Shown piece by piece: positions 1-9,524 of a stretch of DNA of 64,000 nucleotides; position 1 is the stretch's first letter, and every line of letters starts with the position of its first letter. The notes under the pieces are model-generated. The model did not search any database and was not told the DNA's origin. It saw nothing but the letters and a program-made list of their open reading frames with translations. The position numbers were made by a program, and so were the translations under genes. Source of the stretch: Pseudoalteromonas amylolytica (GTDB lineage: Bacteria; Pseudomonadota; Gammaproteobacteria; Enterobacterales; Alteromonadaceae); assembly GCF_001854605.1 (NCBI RefSeq), contig NZ_MKJU01000022.1, positions 310,001 to 374,000 on the forward strand, given 5' to 3'.

Positions 1-263
1 TTCCATAAACGCTTGTTCATGTGGTAGCCCGGAACGATGGCTGGAAACTCATCTCGAAGTAACAAAGCTTCATCGGGATCGCACTTCAAGTTAAGCCACC
101 AAATCGGCTCACCGTTGGCATCTACTTGACCTTCTTTACCCTCAGATAAAGTAGCAAACATTTTGTGCTGCACTTTGTAGACATCCACATCTTGAGCAAA
201 CGGCTGAGTAATAAACGTCGCAGGTTTACTTTGCAAATAGTCATGTACGCTTTTTTGATCCAT
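1..263 (-). CDS. MmcQ/YjbR family protein, 3' end cut by the window edge
   Basis: About 87 N-terminal codons are visible, reading leftward from an ATG that is the complement of 261-263. The protein begins MDQKSVHDYL and, near the window edge, reads PGYHMNKRLW. That tyrosine/histidine-rich motif is typical of the YjbR/MmcQ family, small proteins with a CyaY-like fold of unproven role and proposed DNA binding. No signal peptide is visible. The family is usually about 115-120 residues, so roughly 30 residues are missing. The gene faces away from its neighbour and so has its own promoter region in the gap that follows. Confidence 0.75.
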   Translation of the reverse strand, partial: MDQKSVHDYLQSKPATFITQPFAQDVDVYKVQHKMFATLSEGKEGQVDANGEPIWWLNLKCDPDEALLLRDEFPAIVPGYHMNKRLW

Positions 264-805
264 ATGATCGTGTCCTTGACGTAACTAAATAATTTAAAAC
301 AACATGGTTTAATTTTAGCAGCTATTATGAGAATACTGTAATTACCTGTTTATAAAACGGTCTGAAAGCTTCTGTTTACATAGGCCAATTTAGTATTACA
401 TATAAAAAACAACAATTTGTACTTAACTAGTTGTTTAAATCGTATAATATTCGACCCTTTATGCACGTTTTAACTCGAACGAGTTAAGAACTATGCGATG
501 TTGGCTCGGCTATTGCTGATACGCATGTAACGCTCTCCAGCGCTAGCCAAATCAGGCTGCTAATGGTGAAAACCATACCTCGTAGTTTCAATTTTCAATG
601 CAGTTTAGTTGATTAGAAAATAAATTATTTAATAATCAAGTAGCTACTATATTAACATCAATCTTATTGCTAATATTGCATCGAACTGAGCTGCTATTAA
701 ATTAAATAATGCAATATTTTGCAACAATTAATATTTAATTGTACAAATACTGCGCACTTTGGTACCCTTCGCGCCCTTAGTTAGAGTTGTGAGTTAAGCT
801 GGTTT
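264..805. other. AT-rich intergenic region with possible structured transcript
   Basis: No convincing coding frame is present. The region holds a TATAAT hexamer at 443-448 with no well-spaced -35 box, a perfect inverted repeat at 470-487, two crossing complementary pairs (493-497 with 522-526, and 501-506 with 545-550), and a short hairpin with a GAAA loop at 563-576. After 600 it is very AT-rich. It must carry the promoters of the flanking divergent genes. Confidence 0.5.
470..487. repeat. 18-bp inverted repeat, operator-like
   Basis: Two perfect 8-bp arms (TTAACTCG and CGAGTTAA) are separated by AA. The repeat lies about 20 bp downstream of a TATAAT hexamer, a position where a repressor could act or where a transcript could fold. 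There is no U-tract, so it is not an intrinsic terminator. No known regulator is assigned. Confidence 0.4.
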
Positions 806-1000
806 ATGATGTGGATTGTGTTGTCGTTGTTCGGTGCAATATTACTTTATGTTGAAGCGGTTCGTAAGGGGATGCCTATTAAGCGGTGGGTGGTTGCCGG
901 TATAATGTGTGGACCTTGTGCGTGGTGCTTACTGAGAGTTCATCATCGTCGGGCTTGGTTACGCAATCAATTACACCAATGCTGTATGTGGCGTGCCTAA
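806..1000 (+). CDS. Small membrane-associated hypothetical protein
   Basis: A 64-residue protein. The N-terminal 20 residues (MMWIVLSLFGAILLYVEAV) form a clear hydrophobic helix, followed by a short basic stretch (RKGMPIKRW), a second hydrophobic segment containing GPCAW, and a basic tail. This is the layout of a small two-helix inner-membrane protein. Five cysteines in the second half are unusual. No strong Shine-Dalgarno is visible and I do not recognise a named family. The gene stands alone, converging on the GGDEF/EAL gene 24 bp away. Confidence 0.5.
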   Translation: MMWIVLSLFGAILLYVEAVRKGMPIKRWVVAGIMCGPCAWCLLRVHHRRAWLRNQLHQCCMWRA

Positions 1001-1024
1001 GGACTGATTTAATCTTAGCTTCGG

Positions 1025-3271
1025 TTAATTGACAACTTTGAGCTGAGGTTGCGCTTCTCTTTGCTTTTGTGCACGCAAGAATGTGGTAAAGTCATCGGCG
1101 CAAAGTGGCTTAGAGTAAAAGTAACCTTGAATGGTCTGACAATTAAGTTGCTCCAAAGCACTTAATTGCTCGGCTTTCTCGACGCCTTCAGCCACAACGT
1201 GTAGGTCTAGGTTGTGGGCGATAGTGACGATAGAGTCAACCATATTGCGTCCTCTCTCGGAGGACATGTCATCTACGAAGGCTTTGTCCACTTTCAAGGT
1301 ATTGAGTGGAAATTGCTTCAGGTAGGCTAGTGACGAGTAACCAGTACCAAAGTCATCAATGGCCAAATGTATGCCGCGAGCACTGAGAGAGCGCATAATT
1401 GAAATGGCTTCTTGCGGGTCATCCATGATAGTGCCTTCGGTGATCTCCAACTCTAGAAAATACGAAGGAAGTTGGTTTTTTTGCAAGATAATATCAATTC
1501 TGGTTGTTAAGTCGGGCAAGCTGAATTGCTTGGCTGATAAGTTAACCGCAACGCGGCCATCAAACAAACCTTGATCTATCCAGCGCTTTACATCTTTACA
1601 TGCCTTATCTAGAACGACTTCACCAATGTCAATGATCTGCCCAGTTTCTTCCGCGATGGGGATAAATATCCCCGGGCTGATGATCCCTTTTTTCGGGGTG
1701 ATGAATCGAACCAAGGCCTCCATACCCACTAGGCGGCCAGTTTTTATGTCCATTTTTGGCTGGTAGTAAACGACAAAGTGGTCCTCTTTTAAACCGAATC
1801 GCATCAGGTTTTCAATCTGTAATCTTTTTACTGCTTGTTCGTTCATGGAGTCGTTGAAGAACAAATAATGGTTACCTCGCTGTTTTGCGTGGTACATGGC
1901 TGTGTCGGCATTTTTAAGCAAAATTTCAGGAGTTGCACCATCTTCTGGAAACAGCACGATACCAACAGATGAAGTGATCACCAGCTCATGGTTTGCCATT
2001 TTAAACGGTGTGGCAATCGCTGCGAGGAACAGCTTGGCTGTTCTAGTAATGGTATGAATGTCGTTGGTTCCGGCCATGACCAAAGCAAATTCATCTCCAC
2101 CTAATCGGTAAAAGGTATCTTTTTGACGAGCGAGTTTGTTTAATCGCATGGCGAGTTTGGCAAGTAGGCTATCGCCTAATTGATGACCAAGCGAGTCATT
2201 GATTTTCTTAAAGTTGTCTAAATCGAAAACCAGCAAAGCATGGTGTGTGTCCTGTTGAGCCAACTTTTTCAAATTGGTAAAAAATAGATTGCGATTTGGT
2301 AATCCAGTTGTGCGATCTCGATTAGATAAATTATGTAACTGTGATTCTGCTTTTTTACGTTCGGTGAGGTCGGAATAAACCACTACATAGTTTGTTACTT
2401 GTCCGTGACTGTTTTTGATTTCATCAATCGTCACTTCTATTGGCAACAAAATATCTTTGTGATTACGAAGTCGCAACTCTTCTTGCCAGTGTTCGGTTTC
2501 TTTAAGGCTGGTGATAACCTGATTGATATAGCGCTCATCGTAACCGGGTAAATTAAACGGTTTACCTACATATTGAGGTCGGTTGCCTCCAAACAGCACC
2601 AGATAGCTGGGATTTAAATCGACCAATCGAAAGTGGTCGTCATAGATGGCAATCGCGTCCGTCAGGGATTCTACGCATTTGGCGAATAGATTAAGGCGTT
2701 CCTCGGTGCTTTTTAGATGGCTGATATCACGGACTGTCCCAGTCATCCTAAGTGGGTTGAGGTTATTATCTTTCTCAATGATTTTACCTCTATCCAAAAC
2801 CCAGTGATATTGCTCAAGATTGTCTTTTAGTCGGTAGCTTGCCTCAAAGAAAGCACTTTTCTCTGAAAAGTGTTGTTTAAGAAGTTTTTCTACCAATGGT
2901 AGATCTTGAGGATGAATTCGATTTGCATTGGGAATAAAGTGGCTAGATTTACTTTTGTGCAACATATATTTGTCGTTGATCCGCACCACTTCACCGGTCG
3001 CGATATTCCAATCCCATAGTGTGTCTCCGCTTCCTTCCACGGTGCTTTTTAAACGCTGTTCAGATAGCTGCAATACTGATTGTGCTTTTTTTAGCCTGTT
3101 GTTCATTACTAGCAAATAGCTAGTGGCTAGGAAAAAAGTCAAGCAGAGCCCAGCCCAGACTGGGTCTAGGAGTTCTAGCTGTTGACCGGAATTAAGTGCT
3201 TGCAGGGGAGCGCTAAGTACGGAGTACAACAGCATCATGATGGAGGTTTTTGTTATTGTTCGCTGTATCAT
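1025..3271 (-). CDS. Membrane-bound PAS-GGDEF-EAL cyclic-di-GMP enzyme
   Basis: A putative c-di-GMP synthase/phosphodiesterase of 748 aa. From the chosen ATG the order is: a signal-peptide-like start (MIQRTITKTSIMMLLYSVLS), one membrane helix at about residues 36-56, two PAS domains (about 70-185 and 195-310), GGDEF and EAL. The GGDEF domain keeps RLGGDEFA. The EAL domain keeps EALVRF, NLSAKQF, LEITEG, DDFGTGYSSL and AEGVE, so phosphodiesterase activity is likely and cyclase activity possible. The frame extends to a TTG at 3328 with no ribosome binding site, so ATG 3271 is preferred. It lies downstream of the M16 protease gene on the same strand and may be co-transcribed. Almost no periplasmic segment is left between signal and membrane helix. 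Confidence 0.88.
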   Translation of the reverse strand: MIQRTITKTSIMMLLYSVLSAPLQALNSGQQLELLDPVWAGLCLTFFLATSYLLVMNNRLKKAQSVLQLSEQRLKSTVEGSGDTLWDWNIATGEVVRINDKYMLHKSKSSHFIPNANRIHPQDLPLVEKLLKQHFSEKSAFFEASYRLKDNLEQYHWVLDRGKIIEKDNNLNPLRMTGTVRDISHLKSTEERLNLFAKCVESLTDAIAIYDDHFRLVDLNPSYLVLFGGNRPQYVGKPFNLPGYDERYINQVITSLKETEHWQEELRLRNHKDILLPIEVTIDEIKNSHGQVTNYVVVYSDLTERKKAESQLHNLSNRDRTTGLPNRNLFFTNLKKLAQQDTHHALLVFDLDNFKKINDSLGHQLGDSLLAKLAMRLNKLARQKDTFYRLGGDEFALVMAGTNDIHTITRTAKLFLAAIATPFKMANHELVITSSVGIVLFPEDGATPEILLKNADTAMYHAKQRGNHYLFFNDSMNEQAVKRLQIENLMRFGLKEDHFVVYYQPKMDIKTGRLVGMEALVRFITPKKGIISPGIFIPIAEETGQIIDIGEVVLDKACKDVKRWIDQGLFDGRVAVNLSAKQFSLPDLTTRIDIILQKNQLPSYFLELEITEGTIMDDPQEAISIMRSLSARGIHLAIDDFGTGYSSLAYLKQFPLNTLKVDKAFVDDMSSERGRNMVDSIVTIAHNLDLHVVAEGVEKAEQLSALEQLNCQTIQGYFYSKPLCADDFTTFLRAQKQREAQPQLKVVN

Positions 3272-3355
3272 AGATGCATAACTCTTTATTGCGAGCTTTA
3301 ATCTAAATGATGCAAGAGTCGGAGTCAAAGAGAAATGCGCAAATTAGTTTCTTTT

Positions 3356-6028
3356 TTAGTTACAAAGAAGCGCTACTTTTGGATGAAGTGGAGAAAAAAT
3401 CGTTTTAATGTATGCAATAAGCGTGTCTTTATCCATAGAATCAATTTGTGCCACAAGTCGTCGTTGCATATTAAACTTATGATCATCATTAGTGATAGCT
3501 ATCCAAAAACGCTGGGCGCGAAGCCTTAAGTTTTTGTCCTTTTCTGCAACTTGTAACCGCAATGCCCCAATGGCTTCTAGCCATGTTGTATCATCAAGGT
3601 CTGTCAGCCGGTCAATAAATTCAGTCACAAACTGCTCATGTCTGGCGAGTAACTCTTTGGAGTCGTATTGTGGAGATTGGATATAAAATGCGATCCCGGC
3701 TCTGGTGTTAAATGGTGCGTAACCAGCACCGACCAAATAGCCAAGTTGCTGTTGAGTTCTTAAGGTTTCGAAGTATTGTTGACTAATAAGTTGGTTAAGC
3801 ATCATCAGTGCTACTTTCTCAAACACATCTTCAGTTTGGGCTTGAATATAATAAACCAGCGCGTGCTCACTGCCACTTTTTTCTATGTGTTGTTGTTGAT
3901 AGTTATCAAGTACCACCAAGGGGCGCTTTAAATCTTCTAAGATTTCGCTTTTTTCAAACAGGCGTCTGAGCTTTTTTTGCATAGCTAGCGCATGTGTTTC
4001 TTGCCAGTTACCATGTAAAAACGCTTTTATATGTACAGAATCAAAAAACTGATTTCTAAATTGACAAAACTCATTAAAGCTAATGGTTTTCAAGGCACGT
4101 GCCAGAGCCATCGGTTCTGGGTTCCAAGGCATTAACTTTGCGCCGAGAACACTGAATAGCTCACTGACTGGTTTGTTGTGGTTGTGGTTTTTCCAGTGTC
4201 TGATCAGTTGCTTTTTATATTCAGCGAAGCGGGTTGCACTGATCACGGCGTGCAACATGTGTTCTAGTAGCTGTAAAGCTAAGGTGATTTGATTTCCGGA
4301 TAGTCCTGCTGTGTGTAAAGTAAGCCCACCTTGATGGGAGTTGATGTGGTAATTCAAGCCCGCAAGTTCAGCAGGGTAGTATTGCTCAGCCATGCTGTCC
4401 ATTAGTAAGTCGGCGAACAGTCTTGTCAGAGCCATATGTTTAACGCTTTTAATACCAAGCAAAGAGTCTATTTCAATATAAAAATGGCCCTTGGTAACTC
4501 GGAAGGTGGCGTCTTGTTTGAACCAAAATGCAAACCCAGGTTTGTCTTTGAGTAAAGTTGGAGTACGACTTTTATTAGTCACATCATACAATACATTATC
4601 TACCTGTAAGTAAGGGTTCACTTTAGGAAGCTGCATCTCTGGCAAAGGTGTATCAATAGCGGCAAGCGCATTTAGCCATTCATGATTAAGTTGCTCAACG
4701 TCATACGGTGTATGGTACCACTTGGCTTGCATGGTAGGTTCAACATCTGGATGTATTAGTACCATGCGCATGTTGTGTGGTGACAGATAGTTACACAATT
4801 TTTTGTGTAACTGTTCATCAAAGCCTTGCATCACATAATCACCATACAGGTAGTCTTGTGGCTCATAGTGATGCATATTCACACTGATACTGCTTGCCCA
4901 TTCGAGCAAACGGCTTGGTTCTTGGTTGTTAAATGCAATATCGAGCAAAGTTCTTTTATCTTGATAGAGTCTTGGTAATACAGCCAGTTGAGACTTTATG
5001 AGCGCAATATACTCAAACAGCATTTCTACGATATCCTCGTAGTAATCAATACCTTCATCAGTGAGTGCAAAGCTAACGTTGAAGTCTTTAAAGTTACTAC
5101 CGCTTATTCCTCCGCCAGCAGAAAGTGCATTGATCCAACCCTGTTCTTTGAGGATAGAGTAGAGAGAGCCTTCGCCTTCATAGCCTAATAAATGAGCTAA
5201 GAAACTCACGCTTTTATGCTTGTACAAGTCATCAATGCCGTTCATAGCAAAGCTGACGATTAATTTCTGCATATGCTTGCGAGGCGCAATATGCAGTAAT
5301 AAACCTAAATCCTGAGGACGATACAATGGTTCACTAATTTCTGCTTTGTTTTGGTGTGTCCCCGCAATTTGGCGAAAATATTGTTCGACTTGCTGTGCTA
5401 ACTCTTCAATGGAGTGAGGGCCTGCAACAACTAAGGTCATCCATTGAGCTTGGTAGTGTGTGGTAAAAAAGTCGCGAACTTCTTGCGCGATACACACCTC
5501 CCGGTTGTCTAGAGTGGTTTTGTTACCCACCGAGAATTTGGCAAAAGGGTGTAGTGGGTTAACTGTTTCTTTATGAACCTGATAAATTCGACGCCCATCG
5601 TCTTTTATTTTCATTTTAAATTCGGCATCTATAGCGTTACGCTCGTTTTCAGTTTGTGACGCATCAAGCAGTGGATCAATAAAAAACTCCGCAAACAATG
5701 ATAAAGCATTGTAAAACTGCTGAGGTGCACAATCGAAAAAATAACAGCTATGTTCTGTGCCAGTCCAAGCATTGCTTTGCCCACCAGCCTGACTGACAAA
5801 CTGAGAAAAGTAACCTGGTTGAGGATGTTGCTTTGTACCCAAAAATAACATATGTTCAAGGAAGTGTGCCATACCTTGGCGATCAGCAGGGTCATCGAAA
5901 TGTCCTGCATTGACAGTAAGCGCTGCGGCAGACTTATCGCTGGATAAGTCACTGACTAATAAAACCTGTAGACCATTGTCGAGTGTAAGCCGGTGGTAGT
6001 TGCGATTATCATTATTACTAACTTTCAA
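3356..6028 (-). CDS. M16 (insulinase/pitrilysin-like) zinc metallopeptidase
   Basis: A peptidase of 890 aa with the inverted zinc motif HFLEH (His55, Glu58, His59) and a second glutamate ligand near residue 136, spaced as in pitrilysin. Four M16-type halves are expected from the length. The C-terminal third carries TQQQLGYLVGAGY, close to the conserved RTxxQLGY motif of insulysin-type enzymes. No signal peptide is visible, unlike periplasmic E. coli PtrA, so a cytoplasmic enzyme degrading short peptides is the simplest reading. The frame opens with TTG at 6028 behind a weak GGCGG stretch. The nearest upstream ATG is out of frame, so a TTG start is plausible. Confidence 0.88.
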   Translation of the reverse strand: MKVSNNDNRNYHRLTLDNGLQVLLVSDLSSDKSAAALTVNAGHFDDPADRQGMAHFLEHMLFLGTKQHPQPGYFSQFVSQAGGQSNAWTGTEHSCYFFDCAPQQFYNALSLFAEFFIDPLLDASQTENERNAIDAEFKMKIKDDGRRIYQVHKETVNPLHPFAKFSVGNKTTLDNREVCIAQEVRDFFTTHYQAQWMTLVVAGPHSIEELAQQVEQYFRQIAGTHQNKAEISEPLYRPQDLGLLLHIAPRKHMQKLIVSFAMNGIDDLYKHKSVSFLAHLLGYEGEGSLYSILKEQGWINALSAGGGISGSNFKDFNVSFALTDEGIDYYEDIVEMLFEYIALIKSQLAVLPRLYQDKRTLLDIAFNNQEPSRLLEWASSISVNMHHYEPQDYLYGDYVMQGFDEQLHKKLCNYLSPHNMRMVLIHPDVEPTMQAKWYHTPYDVEQLNHEWLNALAAIDTPLPEMQLPKVNPYLQVDNVLYDVTNKSRTPTLLKDKPGFAFWFKQDATFRVTKGHFYIEIDSLLGIKSVKHMALTRLFADLLMDSMAEQYYPAELAGLNYHINSHQGGLTLHTAGLSGNQITLALQLLEHMLHAVISATRFAEYKKQLIRHWKNHNHNKPVSELFSVLGAKLMPWNPEPMALARALKTISFNEFCQFRNQFFDSVHIKAFLHGNWQETHALAMQKKLRRLFEKSEILEDLKRPLVVLDNYQQQHIEKSGSEHALVYYIQAQTEDVFEKVALMMLNQLISQQYFETLRTQQQLGYLVGAGYAPFNTRAGIAFYIQSPQYDSKELLARHEQFVTEFIDRLTDLDDTTWLEAIGALRLQVAEKDKNLRLRAQRFWIAITNDDHKFNMQRRLVAQIDSMDKDTLIAYIKTIFSPLHPKVALLCN

Positions 6029-6190
6029 ATTTTTGCCGCCGATACATAGAATGTAAATAAAGAAAGCTTACAATGCGAAATGAAGAACTTTGCTTTATGT
6101 TTATAGGGTCGTTTGTTTTAATATAGCGAACAAACGAGGTAATTAGCTACAGGTTAGCAGGCAAATTTACAAAGAACATTAGAGAGTGCA

Positions 6191-6658
6191 ATGAAAACTA
6201 TTTTAATTATGCGCCACGGTGAAGCTGTCCCTATGCAAGTTAATGATGAAGCTAGACCTCTTACGGAGCGAGGAATAAAGCAGGCAAAGGAAATGGCCTG
6301 GTGGCTTAAAGGGCACTTCAAACCGCAAGCCGCATTAGTCAGTCCATATACAAGAGCACAGCAAACCGCTCAACAAGTGCTAGCAATCAATGATTTCAGT
6401 TATGTGGAAATTTGTAAAGATGTAATCCCTACGGGAAATGCTGCGTTTGCCATCGATTATCTCGAAACGCTCATTAGTTTGAATGAACATCTTGATGTAT
6501 GGTTGGTTGTTGCGCATATGCCCATAGTCAGTTATTTAGTAGAACAGCTATGCCCCGGTAACTCACCTATTTTTAATACGGCGGCTATTGCTGTGATTGA
6601 GTATGATGAAGTGACACAGCAAGGCGTATTTAAGAGTATGAACTCACCTTCTTTATAA
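6191..6658 (+). CDS. sixA: Phosphohistidine phosphatase SixA
   Basis: A 155-residue histidine phosphatase. The catalytic motif LIMRHGE places the nucleophile at His9, and the second catalytic histidine is in VVAHMP at His109. SixA removes phosphate from histidine in phosphotransfer proteins (ArcB, nitrogen PTS) in E. coli. The length and single-domain form match SixA rather than phosphoglycerate mutase. It is transcribed divergently from the M16 protease with a 162-bp gap and stands alone. Confidence 0.85.
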   Translation: MKTILIMRHGEAVPMQVNDEARPLTERGIKQAKEMAWWLKGHFKPQAALVSPYTRAQQTAQQVLAINDFSYVEICKDVIPTGNAAFAIDYLETLISLNEHLDVWLVVAHMPIVSYLVEQLCPGNSPIFNTAAIAVIEYDEVTQQGVFKSMNSPSL

Positions 6659-7084
6659 TTATTCGAGCACTTTCTTACCTATATTTGCAACATAATGCCA
6701 TGACCTTAATTATCTGCTTGTAAAGCTTACGTTTCCAGTCGAGGTAAAAAGCTCAACCCCCTACATTTCAAGTGAAAACCAAGGAAGGACATATGTCCGT
6801 ATTTTTTGGCTTTTTGGTAGCTAAAAGTTGTAAACGTCTGGCTTCTTGTTGCGAAAAAATCAAAAAAGGCGATTTTTTGTTGTTAGTGTGTCGGTAATAT
6901 TTTATTTAGCTGCTATACTGTGGGCGTCGCGTTCAGCCTCGCAGGTTCGCTTTGCACTCTCGGTTGTGAGGTCCGCGCTAAATTGAAAAAACGCGCGAAA
7001 AATTGAACGTACCACGCCAACGTGATACGGCGACCATACATACCGTTGAACAAAAAGAGTGCACATAAAAGGTTAAGCCCAAAC
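6659..7084. other. Intergenic leader of the TonB-dependent receptor gene
   Basis: This 426-bp gap has no convincing gene. It contains a perfect 12-bp palindrome GGACATATGTCC (6787-6798), an extended -10 promoter at 6911-6919, and an imperfect stem (6937-6943 with 6965-6971) in the roughly 160-nt leader. A short open frame on the minus strand here runs into the receptor gene and is treated as a shadow. Confidence 0.5.
6911..6919 (+). promoter_or_regulatory. Extended -10 promoter element of the receptor gene
   Basis: The element reads TGC followed by TATACT, an extended -10 of the TGn type. The sequence 17 bp upstream is not close to TTGACA, consistent with an extended -10 promoter or activator dependence. 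It would give a leader of about 160 nt before the ATG at 7085. Confidence 0.4.
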
Positions 7085-9403
7085 ATGAAAGCAATGAAAA
7101 GATCTACGTTAGCAACTTTAATCAATGCAACGTTGTTCTCTGCTGTAGCAGGTACTTCATTTTCTACTCTCGCTGCTGAACAAACCCCTGAAGCAAAAAG
7201 TAATCAACTGGAAGTAATCCAGATCACAGCACGTAAGCGTGTTGAGAATGCTCAGGAAGTACCAGTGAGTGTATCTGCACTACAAGGGGACAGCTTGGAT
7301 GCATACAGCTCTGCGGGTATGGATATTCGTTTTATGAATGCGAAGATTCCAAGCTTGTCTGTAGAGTCATCTTTTGGTCGTACATTTCCGCGCTTTTATG
7401 TTCGTGGTCTTGGTAATACCGATTTTGATCTAAACGCTTCTCAGCCGGTTTCATTAGTGGTTGATGAAGTTGTACAGGAAAACCCAATTCTAAAAGGCTT
7501 CCCAGTATTTGACGTTGCACGTGTTGAAGTTTTACGTGGTCCACAAGGTACATTGTTTGGTCGTAACACGCCGGCTGGCCTCGTGAAGTTTGATTCTGTT
7601 AAGCCAAGTCAATCTTTTGATGCTTATGGTGCAGTATCTTATGGCAGCAAAGGCGCAGTAGACTTTGAAGGTGCTGTAGGTACTGGATTAACGGATCGTA
7701 TTTCGACTCGTGTGTCAGTACTTTGGCAAGATAAAGAAGATTATATTGACGTTAAAGCACCAGGTTTTGAGAAAGAAGACTCACTAGGTGGCTATAACGA
7801 AAAAGCGGCGCGCGTACAATTCTTGTATGAAGGCGACGACTTTACGGGGTTATTAAATTACCACGTGCGTGATTTAGATGGTCGTCCCATTGCGTTTCGT
7901 GCGAACCTAATTGAAAAAGGTTCAAACAACATTAACCCTCTGTATGATAATGACGTTGTGTATCATGATGCAGCTTCTCGTTCTACGCAGCAAGTAGACT
8001 CTCAAGGTCTAAACCTTAAATTAGAGTGGGACTTGGCTGAGCACACGGTAACATCAATTACAGCTTGGGAAAGCGCTGAAATATACTCTCGCGCTGACGT
8101 AGACGGTGGTTACGGTGCAGCATTTATCGGTTTCCAAGGTCCAGGTCTAATTCCTTTCCCATCAGAAACTGCGGATGCAATTCCTGATCACGACCAATAT
8201 ACGCAAGAACTTCGTCTATCAAGCAACTTCTCTGGTGATATTAACTATCAAGTTGGTATTTTCCTATTCGAAGAAGATTTAACGATTGAAAGCTTCTCAT
8301 ATGATACGTTGACGTATGACCCAACTGCGAACAACTACGGTTTGCAAAATGGTTATGCAGTTCAAAACCAAGATACATCTGCATGGGCGGTATTTGGTTC
8401 AGTTGACTACACGCTTACTGATGATTTAAAAATCACCGCGGGCCTACGTTATTCTGATGATGAAAAAGAGTTTTATGCAAAACGTACTATGAGCCCAATC
8501 GGAGCCGCTGCACTGTTAGAAAAAACAGCGAACCCTAGCGATAGCCATGTAAGCTGGGATTTGAGTGCAGCCTATAAATATAGCGATGACATTAACTTGT
8601 TTGCTCGAATCGCAAATGGTTTCCGTGCGCCAAGTGTTCAGGGTCGTATCTTGTTTGGTGACGTTGTAACAGTTGCTGATTCAGAGACAATTAATTCAAT
8701 TGAAGCCGGTATTAAATCTGATGTACTTGATGGTCAGGGCCGAGTAAACGCGACGGTATTCTACTTCCAAATGGATGACCAACAGCTAACAGCTGTAGGT
8801 GGTGGAGCGAACTTTAACCGTTTGATCAATGCAGATAAAACAACTGGCTATGGCTTTGAATTAGATACAGAGTGGGTGTTAACGGATGAATTAAATGCAA
8901 CGTTTAACCTAAGCTACAACAAAACTGAGCTGGATTCTCCAGGCTTAGAAGTGGGTGCATGTGGTTCTGCGTGTACAATCACTGACCCATACCGTCAAGT
9001 TGCCAATCCTTTTGCTGCAGATGGCGATGGGTTTGATGAGATTGCTATGATCGATGGCAATAGCTTACCTCACGCTCCTGAGTGGATTGCAAACGCGACA
9101 CTACGCTATACCACTGAGCTAGAAGGCGGTGAATTCTTTGTGTATGGTGACGTATCTTATCGCAGTGAAATAGACTTCTTCTTGTACGAAGCGGTTGAGT
9201 TCAGAGGTGATGCATTGTTTGAAGCGGGCGTGCGTACTGGTTACATGTGGGCCGCTGGCGACAATGAATATGAAGTATCAGCGTTTGTTCGCAACCTGTT
9301 TGATGAGCAAGTGGTGATTGGTGGCGTTGATTTCAACAACCTAACAGGCATGTTGAACGAAGAACGTTATGTAGGTGCTGAGTTTAAAGTACGTTTCTTC
9401 TAA
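7085..9403 (+). CDS. TonB-dependent outer-membrane receptor
   Basis: A receptor of 772 aa from ATG 7085. The signal peptide runs MKAMKRSTLATLINATLFSA to about LAAEQ. A plug domain follows, with VIQITARKR near the N-terminus (the TonB-box region), PRFYVRGLG and VEVLRGPQGTLFGRN, then a long beta-barrel that ends in a C-terminal phenylalanine (KVRFF). The frame extends to GTG 7022, but the signal peptide and the AAAGG stretch upstream support ATG 7085. The plug resembles the broad class in which TARKR and EVPVSVSAL occur. The substrate is unknown: no dedicated transporter, catabolic enzyme or regulator lies beside it. Confidence 0.92.
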   Translation: MKAMKRSTLATLINATLFSAVAGTSFSTLAAEQTPEAKSNQLEVIQITARKRVENAQEVPVSVSALQGDSLDAYSSAGMDIRFMNAKIPSLSVESSFGRTFPRFYVRGLGNTDFDLNASQPVSLVVDEVVQENPILKGFPVFDVARVEVLRGPQGTLFGRNTPAGLVKFDSVKPSQSFDAYGAVSYGSKGAVDFEGAVGTGLTDRISTRVSVLWQDKEDYIDVKAPGFEKEDSLGGYNEKAARVQFLYEGDDFTGLLNYHVRDLDGRPIAFRANLIEKGSNNINPLYDNDVVYHDAASRSTQQVDSQGLNLKLEWDLAEHTVTSITAWESAEIYSRADVDGGYGAAFIGFQGPGLIPFPSETADAIPDHDQYTQELRLSSNFSGDINYQVGIFLFEEDLTIESFSYDTLTYDPTANNYGLQNGYAVQNQDTSAWAVFGSVDYTLTDDLKITAGLRYSDDEKEFYAKRTMSPIGAAALLEKTANPSDSHVSWDLSAAYKYSDDINLFARIANGFRAPSVQGRILFGDVVTVADSETINSIEAGIKSDVLDGQGRVNATVFYFQMDDQQLTAVGGGANFNRLINADKTTGYGFELDTEWVLTDELNATFNLSYNKTELDSPGLEVGACGSACTITDPYRQVANPFAADGDGFDEIAMIDGNSLPHAPEWIANATLRYTTELEGGEFFVYGDVSYRSEIDFFLYEAVEFRGDALFEAGVRTGYMWAAGDNEYEVSAFVRNLFDEQVVIGGVDFNNLTGMLNEERYVGAEFKVRFF

Positions 9404-9430
9404 ACGTCACAGTAACTTACAATGATGAAA

Positions 9431-9454
9431 AGCCCGCTTTCAAGCGGGTTTTTT
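9431..9454 (+). terminator. Intrinsic terminator after the receptor gene
   Basis: A 7-bp GC-rich stem (CCCGCTT with AAGCGGG) with a two-base loop is followed by six T residues. It begins 28 bp after the receptor stop codon. Confidence 0.9.
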
Positions 9455-9524
9455 GTTGTCTGTAATGAAAAGCTTGGCAAGAGCTGATAAAGTCATAGCC
9501 AAGTATGAAATGAAGAGAAAGATG

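Noticed and set aside
417..448. TTGTAC and TATAAT as a -35/-10 pair
   Set aside because: The spacing is 20 bp, too long for a sigma-70 promoter, so only the -10 is mentioned.
5629..5952. A 107-codon frame on the same strand as the M16 protease
   Set aside because: It is a second reading frame within a clear peptidase gene around the HFLEH motif.
6913..7125. A 70-codon minus-strand frame before the TonB-dependent receptor
   Set aside because: It overlaps the signal-peptide codons and promoter of the receptor gene and has no ribosome binding site.
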